Source of the DNA: Bacilli bacterium
GTDB taxonomy: Bacteria; Bacillota_I; Bacilli_A; RF39; UBA660
Assembly (NCBI GenBank): GCA_024683115.1
Contig: JAIKYM010000116.1
Coordinates: forward strand, 1-13,604
DNA length: 13,604 nt
Direction: 5' to 3'
Part shown: positions 7,484 through 13,604 of the stretch, one piece after another
How the letters are laid out: the number at the start of each line of letters is the position of its first letter
How positions within the stretch are numbered: the stretch's first letter is position 1
The notes under the pieces: generated by a model
The model's input: only the letters and a program-made list of their open reading frames with translations
The model's database searches: none
What the model was told of the DNA's origin: nothing
Translations under genes and position numbers: made by a program

Positions 7484-8587
7484 ATGCGAAAAAGGAAGTT
7501 AAAAAAGAAGGTTAAAAGAATACTCAAATCTTTTGCGGTTTTGATTATCATTGCAGTTATATTTATTATCATTAGTAATAAAACAACTTATTCTTCTCAA
7601 GAACCTAATCTAGAACCAAAACAAGAAGAAAAAGTAATTAATTATAATATAGTTAATAAGAATATATATTTAGTTAAAGATGAAGAGTATAAGATCGATC
7701 ATGATTATTCAGATTATAGTATAAATGATTCTAGTATATTATCCTTTGATAATAATACTATTAAAGGGTTAAAGTCTGGCAATACTAGTATAGAAATAAT
7801 CAGTAATGATAATAAATATATCTATACAATAAATGTATCTGATTTATTAAATACACCTAGTATTAATAATTCTAAGCCATATCTTAGTTGTCATGCATAC
7901 ACAGAAGAACAAGCTAAAACTATAGATGAATATTTAACTTATCATATTGATGAAAAAGGTTATAACACAAGAGCTGGAGCAGTTGAAGCAGCTAGATTCT
8001 TAACATTAATGTTTCCTTATAAGTTAAAGTATTTTTTTGAAAATGGTAGATTAGATAGATCTAATTCATTCTTTGACTATGTAGATGGTGAAGGAAGATA
8101 TTATCATAAGGGATTATATTTAACAGATAATAAATTTAATGATTTAGTTGCTACATTAAGAGGACCTCAACCTTGGGGATGTTCTATGTATAATGATACT
8201 ACTAAAACTCAAAATCCAAATGGTTTAGATTGTTCAGGATTTATTACATGGGCTTTAGTTAATGCAGGATATGATCCAGGTGATGTAGGAGCGGGTCCAA
8301 ACGGTTATAATGATATAACTGATATTGGTATCATAGTTTATTTTAATGATCCAAACGCTTTTAATAATGTTAAAGTTGGAGACTTAATTGGTAGACAAGG
8401 ACATATAGCTATGTTAATTGGTTACGATGGAAATAAGTACTATGTAGCTGAAGCATTAGATGCGGGTGAATATGATATGCATGTATATTCATATACAAAA
8501 GATGAATTAATCAATTCACAATTTAAATATTTTGTGGACTTAGATAATTTTTATAAACAAGACGGAAAGTTAAACAATATGTGGTAG
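7484..8587 (+). CDS. Membrane-anchored Ig-like / NlpC/P60 cell-wall hydrolase
   Basis: 367 residues. A Lys/Arg-rich N-terminus and a hydrophobic segment (about 17-31) act as signal or anchor. Residues about 57-120 resemble a bacterial Ig-like (BIG2) domain, with the typical 'TIKGLKSGNTSIEI' turn. A helical region (about 140-190) precedes a C-terminal NlpC/P60 domain with catalytic Cys 250 in LDCSGF and His 307 in GHIAMLIGYDG; Glu 323 in VAEALD may be the third polar residue. NlpC/P60 enzymes cut peptide bonds in peptidoglycan stems, often D-Glu-meso-DAP, so it likely acts in the wall during growth or division. ATG 7484 has AGGTG six bases upstream; the in-frame GTG 7475 is part of that site. 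It forms a pair with the lipoprotein gene eight bases downstream, whose Shine-Dalgarno overlaps this stop codon. Confidence 0.9.
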   Translation: MRKRKLKKKVKRILKSFAVLIIIAVIFIIISNKTTYSSQEPNLEPKQEEKVINYNIVNKNIYLVKDEEYKIDHDYSDYSINDSSILSFDNNTIKGLKSGNTSIEIISNDNKYIYTINVSDLLNTPSINNSKPYLSCHAYTEEQAKTIDEYLTYHIDEKGYNTRAGAVEAARFLTLMFPYKLKYFFENGRLDRSNSFFDYVDGEGRYYHKGLYLTDNKFNDLVATLRGPQPWGCSMYNDTTKTQNPNGLDCSGFITWALVNAGYDPGDVGAGPNGYNDITDIGIIVYFNDPNAFNNVKVGDLIGRQGHIAMLIGYDGNKYYVAEALDAGEYDMHVYSYTKDELINSQFKYFVDLDNFYKQDGKLNNMW

Positions 8588-8595
8588 GTGTTAAA

Positions 8596-9270
8596 ATGAA
8601 AAACTTAAAGAAATTATTACTATGTGGTCTCGTGATTTTTACACTAACAGGCTGTATGGCAAAACAACAAGAGACAGTTAAAATAGACAAAGATAAAAAT
8701 GTAACATTTAAAATATCTATTTCTATGGATGATGAGATGTTAAATAACATTTTAAAAATAGTTAATGCAAATCCTGAAACAGATATATCTGACGAAAGTA
8801 AATGGGAATATTTAACAAGTGTTGCTGATAGATATGAAAATTGGAATAAAGAAAAAATAGATAAAGATGGTTATAAAGGTTATGTATTAACATATAATAC
8901 TAAAGTTCATTTAGATGATTTACTAATGGCTGATGAAGTTAATGCTAGATATGTATTCTTATCAAATCCTGATATAAGTGGAAGTACTTTATTTAAGAAA
9001 GATGGAGATAAATATAATTCAGTTATGAGTGTAGCACCACCTGATGAATATAAATCATATATAGATGGTGATATTAGTAAATATTTAGATATGAAGTTTA
9101 GTATTATTCTACCTAATAAACCTATTTCATCAAATGCTGATGAAGTATCTAAAGATGGTAAAACTCTTACATGGAAGATTACTGAGAATAAGAATATTGA
9201 TTTAAGTTTTAAGGTAGAAAAGGCAAATATAATAGTTTATATCATAACTATACTATCGTTTGTTGCCTAA
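8596..9270 (+). CDS. LppM/DUF3153-like lipoprotein, C-terminal anchor cut by a stop codon
   Basis: 224 residues. A type II signal peptide ends in lipobox LTGC (Cys 20 from ATG 8596), so the mature protein is lipid-anchored outside the membrane. The body fits the LppM/DUF3153 style: a 'VKIDKDKNVTFKISISMD' strand region, a central helical part, and 'SSNADEVSKDGKTLTWKI' near the end. Family members typically finish with a membrane helix and a basic tail. Here the helix starts (IIVYIITILSFVA) and meets TAA at 9268-9270, yet the same frame continues with LAFIVVIPRIKK to a TGA at 9316-9318. The gene therefore looks truncated by one nonsense change. It may still work as a lipoprotein through its lipid anchor. 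ATG 8596 has AGGTG (8586-8590) overlapping the previous stop; GTG 8581 is rejected. Confidence 0.82.
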   Translation: MKNLKKLLLCGLVIFTLTGCMAKQQETVKIDKDKNVTFKISISMDDEMLNNILKIVNANPETDISDESKWEYLTSVADRYENWNKEKIDKDGYKGYVLTYNTKVHLDDLLMADEVNARYVFLSNPDISGSTLFKKDGDKYNSVMSVAPPDEYKSYIDGDISKYLDMKFSIILPNKPISSNADEVSKDGKTLTWKITENKNIDLSFKVEKANIIVYIITILSFVA

Positions 9271-9318
9271 TTAGCATTCATAGTAGTTATTCCAAGAATA
9301 AAAAAGCATAATAATTGA
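9271..9318 (+). other. In-frame continuation of the lipoprotein anchor beyond its TAA
   Basis: Fifteen codons in the same frame after TAA 9268-9270 encode eight further helix-like residues (LAFIVVIP), a basic stretch (RIKKH) and NN, then TGA. Joined to the residues before the stop this gives one hydrophobic segment of normal length (about 23) plus a positive stop-transfer tail. That is unlikely in random non-coding DNA. Confidence 0.65.
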
Positions 9319-9337
9319 TGATTTTATTAAAGTAAAA

Positions 9338-9346
9338 TGATATACT
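9338..9346 (+). promoter_or_regulatory. Extended -10 promoter for the repeat-headed membrane protein
   Basis: TGATATACT gives a 5/6 -10 hexamer (TATACT 9341-9346) with the TG extension. No good -35 is present at normal spacing. The predicted start, near 9353, leaves about 26 bases before ATG 9379. Confidence 0.45.
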
Positions 9347-9378
9347 ATATTATATAAAGTAAGGAATGAGGTATTTAT

Positions 9379-10212
9379 ATGAGTAATGAAAAAACTCCTC
9401 TAAAAGTTGAAGGATTAGGGGAAAAAACTGTACCTGAAGTAGCTGGACTAAAAAAGAATACTGTTGATGTAACATCTACACCAACTGTAACTCCACCTGC
9501 TCCAGAGCAAAAAATCGATGTAACATCTACACCAACTGTAGCACCAGCTGCTCCAGAACAAAAAATTGATGTAACTGCTACACCAACTGTAGCACCAACT
9601 ACATCAGCATCAAGAATTGATGTAACTGCTACTCCAACAGTTGGAACTCCAGCTGCTCAAAGAGTAGATGTAACTGCTGCACCTACTGTAGGCGGAACAA
9701 GTACTAATAATTTCAATCCAATGGCTATGCCAGGAACAACTCCAAGCGCACCAAGTAATACTACTACTGATATGAGTAAATACTTTATTATTGGTGGAGT
9801 TATTATCGGTGTAATTGTAATTATTGCTATTATTATTGCTGTAACTAGTGGTAAGAAGATTGTTTGTACTCAAGAATCATCTTCAGATGGATTAAAGTTC
9901 ACTTATAAGACTACTTATAAATTTGATGATGATGGAAAGATGAAATCTATCACTTATGATGCAAGTATGGATTATTCTAATTCACCTGTTCAAGTATCTG
10001 ATGAACAACTTGAAGCTATGGCTAAATCTGAAATGGGTGAATATGGTAAAGATGCTACTTATAGTGTTAACAATGGTGTAATCACTATTTCATACACAAA
10101 AAGTGGTGATGATGATCTTAAATACTATAAAGAAGTAACATACGACAAGATGTCTGAAGAAATTAAGAAAAACGACGGAAAATACAACGGAACAACTTGT
10201 ACAGTAAAATAG
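9379..10212 (+). CDS. Single-pass membrane protein with five 17-residue N-terminal repeats
   Basis: 277 residues. Residues 1-28 are polar. Residues 29-106 hold five units beginning (I/V)DVT(S/A)(T/A)PTV at residues 29, 46, 63, 80 and 96. A Pro/Ser/Thr/Asn linker leads to a membrane helix at about 134-156. The outer domain (about 160-277) starts KKIVCTQE and has a beta-meander followed by a charged helix. It resembles small DUF1307-like Gram-positive lipoprotein domains, but this is a weak call. Cys 163 and Cys 274 bracket the domain and could form a disulfide. There is no signal peptide, so the repeats are predicted cytosolic. ATG 9379 has GAGG seven bases upstream. It has its own promoter and terminator and is probably monocistronic. 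Function unknown; the plan matches the Pro-rich protein at 6361. Confidence 0.85.
   Translation: MSNEKTPLKVEGLGEKTVPEVAGLKKNTVDVTSTPTVTPPAPEQKIDVTSTPTVAPAAPEQKIDVTATPTVAPTTSASRIDVTATPTVGTPAAQRVDVTAAPTVGGTSTNNFNPMAMPGTTPSAPSNTTTDMSKYFIIGGVIIGVIVIIAIIIAVTSGKKIVCTQESSSDGLKFTYKTTYKFDDDGKMKSITYDASMDYSNSPVQVSDEQLEAMAKSEMGEYGKDATYSVNNGVITISYTKSGDDDLKYYKEVTYDKMSEEIKKNDGKYNGTTCTVK
9463..9696 (+). repeat. Tandem repeat, 51-bp unit, five copies (in frame)
   Basis: Units start at 9463, 9514, 9565, 9616 (48 bp) and 9664 (last one short). The first two differ at only about six of 51 bases; later ones diverge. The unit is a multiple of three, so copy-number change would keep the frame. Confidence 0.85.
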
Positions 10213-10234
10213 AACTTAAAAAAGTTCTATTTTT
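10206..10234 (+). terminator. Intrinsic terminator of the repeat-headed membrane protein gene
   Basis: A 12-bp stem (10206-10217 with 10222-10233), loop AAAA, with T-rich 3' arm and tail. The 5' arm contains the TAG stop codon. The A-rich foot also suits a terminator on the opposite strand, though no gene needs it. Confidence 0.85.
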
Positions 10235-10235
10235 A

Positions 10236-10265
10236 TTTACATTATTTGAGATATTATTGTATAAT
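10236..10265 (+). promoter_or_regulatory. Sigma-A type promoter for the duplicated-domain protein
   Basis: TTTACA (10236-10241, 5/6), an 18-bp spacer, and TATAAT (10260-10265, 6/6). Transcription would start near 10272. A second TATAAT pair at 10291-10302 lies too close to the Shine-Dalgarno to be the main start. Confidence 0.6.
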
Positions 10266-10267
10266 TC

Positions 10268-10284
10268 ATTTCATTACGTGAAAT
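10268..10284 (+). repeat. Inverted repeat at the predicted transcription start (possible operator)
   Basis: ATTTCA, five bases, TGAAAT: a perfect 6-bp inverted repeat straddling the predicted +1. It could be a repressor site or a 5' RNA hairpin; without a T run it is not a terminator. Confidence 0.35.
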
Positions 10285-10316
10285 TTTTAGTATAATTATA
10301 ATAGGAGATGATTTAG

Positions 10317-10928
10317 ATGGCGGAACCATATTTAATCTACAATGTACCACAACCTCAAGTTATTGGTCTACCTGAAAAAGAAGTAATTCAAGAACAAGGG
10401 CCATCTGAACAAGAAGAAGTTAAAGAACCAGTTATGAATATTCAAATTGAATCTATAGAAGGAATACCAACTAGTGCTGTTAGACCTGTATCATATGACT
10501 ATGGATATATTGATTATCTAACTACAAAGTATAAATTTACTATAGAAGATAAGATGTCATTATTTAAATATATTATTTCATCAGTTAAATCACAAATGAT
10601 GGTTGATGCTTTTTATGATGAATTTAATGCTAAACAAAATAAAGGACAATACTATTTAGAATATGATGTTAAAGTTGATGATCAAAATGGTGAATATGTT
10701 GTTAAAACTACACCTAAAGATGGAGTTATTGATTTTGAATTAGGTTATTTTGATTATATAACTAAGAAGTATAATTTTGTAATAGAAGATAAGATAAACT
10801 TACTTAAATATATTGAACATAGTGTTACAGCTCAAAGAATGCTTAATACAGCATTTATTAAAAAGAGTGAAGGCGATACTTCAGGTGATGAAGGAATGCA
10901 ACCAACAAGTGGAAGAAAGATTGGATAA
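10317..10928 (+). CDS. Cytosolic protein of unknown function with an internal duplication
   Basis: 203 residues; I do not recognise the family. There is no signal peptide or membrane helix. Residues 1-55 are Pro/Glu/Gln-rich and probably disordered. Two copies of a roughly 35-residue motif follow, at 61-95 and 141-175, exactly 80 residues apart; they share 20 of 35 residues including GYxDYxTxKYxFxIEDKxxL and KYIxxSV. Each looks like a short aromatic strand leading into amphipathic helices. A strand-rich segment (about 110-135) lies between them and a polar tail (184-203) ends GRKIG. ATG 10317 has AGGAGAT seven bases upstream, a strong site. The gene has its own promoter and terminator. The Glu/Pro-rich head hints at protein interaction; any function is guesswork. 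Confidence 0.8.
   Translation: MAEPYLIYNVPQPQVIGLPEKEVIQEQGPSEQEEVKEPVMNIQIESIEGIPTSAVRPVSYDYGYIDYLTTKYKFTIEDKMSLFKYIISSVKSQMMVDAFYDEFNAKQNKGQYYLEYDVKVDDQNGEYVVKTTPKDGVIDFELGYFDYITKKYNFVIEDKINLLKYIEHSVTAQRMLNTAFIKKSEGDTSGDEGMQPTSGRKIG
10497..10841 (+). repeat. Two diverged 105-bp coding repeats 240 bp apart
   Basis: Copies at 10497-10601 and 10737-10841 encode motifs identical at 20 of 35 residues. They are an ancient internal duplication inside one gene, not a recent DNA repeat. Confidence 0.75.
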
Positions 10929-10942
10929 TACCAATCTTTTTT
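10916..10942 (+). terminator. Intrinsic terminator of the duplicated-domain protein gene
   Basis: A 9-bp stem (10916-10924 with 10931-10939), loop ATAATA, then T to 10942. The stop codon TAA (10926-10928) lies in the loop. Confidence 0.85.
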
Positions 10943-10943
10943 A

Positions 10944-10972
10944 TTGAAATATTATTATTAAATATATATAAT
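10944..10972 (+). promoter_or_regulatory. Sigma-A type promoter of argS
   Basis: TTGAAA (10944-10949, 5/6), a 17-bp spacer, and TATAAT (10967-10972, 6/6). Transcription would start near 10979, giving a leader of about 58 bases. That is too short for a T-box riboswitch, and no T-box motif is present. Confidence 0.7.
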
Positions 10973-11036
10973 AGTTGAAATTATTGTATCTTTAAATTAA
11001 GTACAATAAATGATAAAATTAATGCAGGTGATACTT

Positions 11037-12707
11037 ATGATTACAAGTAAATTAAGTGAATTAATAAATGGAGCATTAGATGTTGAAGTAAATGTTATTC
11101 AATCTAATAGACCTGATTTATGTGACTATCAAATTGATGCTGCTTTTAAACTAGCTAAAGAATTACATAAATCTCCATTTGAAATAGCTAATGATATAGT
11201 AGAAAAAATTAATTCTATTGAAAATATTAATGATATTTTTTCTAAGATTGAAGTAGTAAATGGTTTTATTAACCTAACATTAACAGATAAGTTTATTAAT
11301 GAAATGATTAGATTAATGAATGATTCAGATAAATATGGAATATTACCAGATAATAAGAAAGTAGTAATGGATTACGGTGGACCAAATATAGCTAAACCAC
11401 TTCATGTAGGTCACTTAAGAACTGCTATCATTGGTGAAGCTATTAAGAGAATTTTAAGATTCAAAGGTAATGAAGTAATAGCTGATGTTCATTTAGGAGA
11501 TTTTGGATTACAAATAGGTGAAGTTATTTATGCTATTCAACATGACGGTAAATCTGATGAAGAAATTACTCTTGAATATTTAAACGAAGCATATCCACGT
11601 ATGTCAGGTATTTGCAAAGAAAATGAAGATATCAAACATGAATGTGAAGATATAACTAAGAGAATGCAAGATGGTGAACCTGAGTTAATTAGATTATGCG
11701 ATATTATTACTGAAGTATCTTTAGGTGATATTAAAGAGTTATATAATATTTTAGATGTATCATTTGATTTATGGGAATCAGAAAGAAGTGCATATGTATA
11801 TATTCCTGAATTAGAGAAGTTATTAAATGAAAAAGGATTAATACATGAATCACAAGGAGCTATGGTTATTGATGTGGCAGAAGAATCTGATACAAAAGAA
11901 ATACCTCCAATGATCTTCCAAAAGTCTAATAAGGCTTATCTATATGGTACTACTGATATGGCTACTATTTATGATAGAGAGAATAAATATCATCCTGATT
12001 ATATGATTTATATAACTGATGATAGACAATCTATGCATTTCACTCAAGTATTTAGAGCATCACTTAAAGCAGGTATTACTGATACTATATTTGAACACAA
12101 AAGTTATGGAACAGTAAATGGACCAGATGGAAAACCATTTAAGACTAGAGCAGGTAATGCACCTTCTCTAAGAGAATTATTAAATGAAACTAAAGATATA
12201 TTTGTATCTAAAAAAGAAGATAATAAAGATATGTCTGAAGAAGACTTAAATAAAATAGTTAATTCTATTATTAAGTTTGCTGATCTTCAAAATAACATGT
12301 CTAATGATTATATCTTTGATATAAATAAGTTCTCTAATACATCAGGTAAAACTGGACCTTACATGCAATATACTGTATTAAGATTAAAGAAGATATTAGA
12401 TTCTGAAACTATTAATAATAGTTTAACTGATACTATCTACAATGAAACAGATAGAAATATCAGATTAAAACTATTAGAGTTATCATCTGCTGTTGATAAA
12501 GCTTATGAAACACGTATGCCATCTTATTTAGTTGATTATATATATGGCTTAGCTAATGAAGCTAATAACTTCTATCAAAATAACCATATAGCCGGTCTAG
12601 AAGATGAAACTAAAAAGAATGATTGGCTATATATATTAAATATTACAGTTAATATTTTAACTGATATGTTAAATTTAATTGGTATAGAAATACCATCTTA
12701 TATGTAA
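11037..12707 (+). CDS. argS: Arginyl-tRNA synthetase
   Basis: A 556-residue class Ia synthetase that charges tRNA-Arg with arginine using ATP. In order: an N-terminal tRNA-recognition domain (about 1-90); the catalytic core opening PNIAKPLHVGHLR with signature HVGH at 123-126; GDFGLQIG (154-161, the family's GDWGTQ block); YGTTDMATIYDRE and TDDRQSMHF in the core; GPDGKPFKTRAGN (362-374) in place of the KMSKS loop, a known ArgRS variation; and a DALR anticodon-binding domain to the C-terminus (TGPYMQYTVLR, PSYLVDYIYGLANEAN, final LIGIEIPSYM). Length and both ends are normal. ATG 11037 has AGGTGA five bases upstream and gives a standard N-terminus; the in-frame ATG 11010 and GTG 11028 would add residues that do not fit the family. 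It has its own promoter, and the RNA methyltransferase gene follows closely. Confidence 0.96.
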   Translation: MITSKLSELINGALDVEVNVIQSNRPDLCDYQIDAAFKLAKELHKSPFEIANDIVEKINSIENINDIFSKIEVVNGFINLTLTDKFINEMIRLMNDSDKYGILPDNKKVVMDYGGPNIAKPLHVGHLRTAIIGEAIKRILRFKGNEVIADVHLGDFGLQIGEVIYAIQHDGKSDEEITLEYLNEAYPRMSGICKENEDIKHECEDITKRMQDGEPELIRLCDIITEVSLGDIKELYNILDVSFDLWESERSAYVYIPELEKLLNEKGLIHESQGAMVIDVAEESDTKEIPPMIFQKSNKAYLYGTTDMATIYDRENKYHPDYMIYITDDRQSMHFTQVFRASLKAGITDTIFEHKSYGTVNGPDGKPFKTRAGNAPSLRELLNETKDIFVSKKEDNKDMSEEDLNKIVNSIIKFADLQNNMSNDYIFDINKFSNTSGKTGPYMQYTVLRLKKILDSETINNSLTDTIYNETDRNIRLKLLELSSAVDKAYETRMPSYLVDYIYGLANEANNFYQNNHIAGLEDETKKNDWLYILNITVNILTDMLNLIGIEIPSYM

Positions 12708-12735
12708 AAGTTGATATTTATCAACTTTTATTTTT
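12706..12735 (+). terminator. Terminator-like hairpin between argS and the methyltransferase gene
   Basis: A 9-bp stem (12706-12714 with 12721-12729), extendable inward because the core is nearly palindromic, followed by TTTTATTTTT. It starts in the argS stop codon and ends directly before the AGGAGGA of the next gene. Since no promoter fits between, it must leak or be regulated, unless the next gene is read from inside argS. Confidence 0.72.
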
Positions 12736-12747
12736 AGGAGGATATAT

Positions 12748-13602
12748 ATGGATAACTTAAAAGAATTATTAATTAAAGAATATGGTGAATTATTAACAAA
12801 TGAAATACTAAATGGTTATGTTGGTAAGTATACTACTATCAGATGTAATGTTGATAAAAATGAAGTTATTAACATCTTAAAAGATTTAAACATCGAGTAT
12901 GAAGAAGTTAATAATAATCCACATGCTCTAGTATTAAAGAATAGTAATTCTAAAGATATAGAAGAATTAGATCTATATAAAGAAGGTAAGATATACTTAC
13001 AATCTTTATCTTCTCAATTACCTCCTTTGTATATGAGAATAAACGATAAAGATCAAGTATTAGATATGTGTGCTGCACCAGGATCTAAAACTACGGAAAT
13101 GTCTTATTTATATCCTTCATGTTTAATAACAGCTATTGAAAAAAATAAAATAAGAAGTGAAAGATTAGCATATAATCTAAAAAAACAAAATGTTAATAAC
13201 GTAACAGTTATGAACACTGATGCTTCCTCTTTATCTGAATATATGTCTTTTGATTCTATATTACTTGATGCTCCATGTTCTGGATCAGGTACAATAGGAG
13301 CTTATAAAGAATTTAATATGGATGGTCAAATAGATAATATATCTCATATCCAAGAAACACTATTAAAGAAAGCTATAAGCTTACTAAAAAAAGATAAGTA
13401 CATGATTTATTCTACATGTTCAATTCTTAAAGAGGAGAATGAAGAAGTATTAAAAAAAGTATTATCTGATGATGTAGAGATAATACCTATTAACATAGAT
13501 GGAGTAGAATTACTTCCTTCTACTTTAGATGGAGTATTAACTATTAAACCAAATAAATACTATGAAGGATTCTTCATTAGTTTATTACATAAGAAAGCTT
13601 AA
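12748..13602 (+). CDS. NOL1/NOP2/Sun (RsmB/RsmF-like) RNA cytosine-C5 methyltransferase, short form
   Basis: A 284-residue SAM-dependent RNA m5C methyltransferase. A small N-terminal region (about 1-85) precedes the Rossmann-type catalytic domain. SAM motif I is LDMCAAPGSKT (105-115); TDAS lies at 157-160; motif IV DAPCSGSG (174-181) carries the conserved product-release Cys 177; motif VI YSTCSI (221-226) carries nucleophile Cys 224. The C-terminus (KPNKYYEGFFISLLHKK) is the usual final strand. It lacks the N-terminal NusB-like domain of RsmB and the long C-terminal extension of RsmF/YebU, so rRNA is the likely substrate but the target base is uncertain and no symbol is given. ATG 12748 has a perfect AGGAGG five to six bases upstream. 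It lies 40 bases after argS. The TAA ends two bases before the window edge, so nothing downstream can be seen. Confidence 0.92.
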   Translation: MDNLKELLIKEYGELLTNEILNGYVGKYTTIRCNVDKNEVINILKDLNIEYEEVNNNPHALVLKNSNSKDIEELDLYKEGKIYLQSLSSQLPPLYMRINDKDQVLDMCAAPGSKTTEMSYLYPSCLITAIEKNKIRSERLAYNLKKQNVNNVTVMNTDASSLSEYMSFDSILLDAPCSGSGTIGAYKEFNMDGQIDNISHIQETLLKKAISLLKKDKYMIYSTCSILKEENEEVLKKVLSDDVEIIPINIDGVELLPSTLDGVLTIKPNKYYEGFFISLLHKKA

Positions 13603-13604
13603 TA

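Noticed and set aside
9321..9338. Hairpin ATTTTA-N6-TAAAAT as terminator of the lipoprotein gene
   Set aside because: Only six A-T pairs with no T run; I see no convincing terminator after this gene.
9463..9696. CRISPR array
   Set aside because: The repeats are coding, in frame, nearly continuous and without unique spacers of constant length.
9610..9873. Minus-strand Ser/Tyr/Asn-rich open frame
   Set aside because: It is the antisense image of the 51-bp repeats and the following linker; no ribosome binding site or recognisable protein.
10973..11036. T-box riboswitch in the argS leader
   Set aside because: The leader is only about 58 bases, with no T-box sequence, no specifier stem and no terminator between promoter and ATG.
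1..13604. TGA read as Trp (mycoplasma-type code)
   Set aside because: All Trp codons in the recognised genes are TGG and no conserved gene contains in-frame TGA. TGA is also not used as a stop by any of the eleven annotated stops of the larger genes, but that is too few to conclude anything.

Overview
The window is a strongly AT-rich stretch of bacterial chromosome with every supported gene on the + strand. Trp is written TGG, and no gene needs TGA as an amino acid, so the standard bacterial code fits. A peptidoglycan-type deacetylase, a secreted NlpC/P60 hydrolase, lipoprotein signals, AGGTG/AGGAGG ribosome binding sites and short U-tailed terminators point to a walled low-GC Gram-positive (Bacillota). 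An uncultured gut Bacilli or Erysipelotrichia/RF39-like lineage is my inference from protein style, not something the sequence proves.

Layout. (1) 1-1224: the 3' part of a secreted protein with Ig-like repeats and a NodB polysaccharide deacetylase, closed by a terminator. (2) 1277-3278: a self-contained unit with a consensus promoter, a 29-codon leader ORF, an intrinsic terminator with competing RNA pairings, and then an ABC exporter gene. This layout matches ribosome-mediated transcription attenuation of drug-efflux ABC genes (bmrB-bmrCD of Bacillus subtilis is the precedent) and is the most interesting part of the window. (3) 3291-7456: a probable three-gene operon of single-pass membrane proteins. 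Two begin with a predicted cytosolic zinc ribbon (one carrying an extracytoplasmic clostripain-type C11 protease), and the third has a long Pro/Ala/Val repeat region before its membrane segment. (4) 7484-9318: an NlpC/P60 cell-wall hydrolase followed by an LppM/DUF3153-like lipoprotein whose C-terminal membrane anchor is cut by an in-frame TAA. (5) 9338-10234: a monocistronic single-pass protein with five 17-residue cytosolic repeats. (6) 10236-10942: a cytosolic protein of unknown function built on an internal duplication. (7) 10944-13602: argS, then a short NOL1/NOP2/Sun-type RNA m5C methyltransferase, separated by a terminator that leaves no room for a new promoter.

Taken together the window is a cell-envelope neighbourhood (wall modification, export, membrane-anchored protease, lipoprotein) that runs into translation housekeeping. 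Transcription units are tightly packed: five of the seven terminators begin inside or touching the stop codon of the gene they end. Four genes have an in-frame GTG, created by the Shine-Dalgarno sequence, exactly nine bases before the true ATG, so automated starts here are likely to be over-extended.
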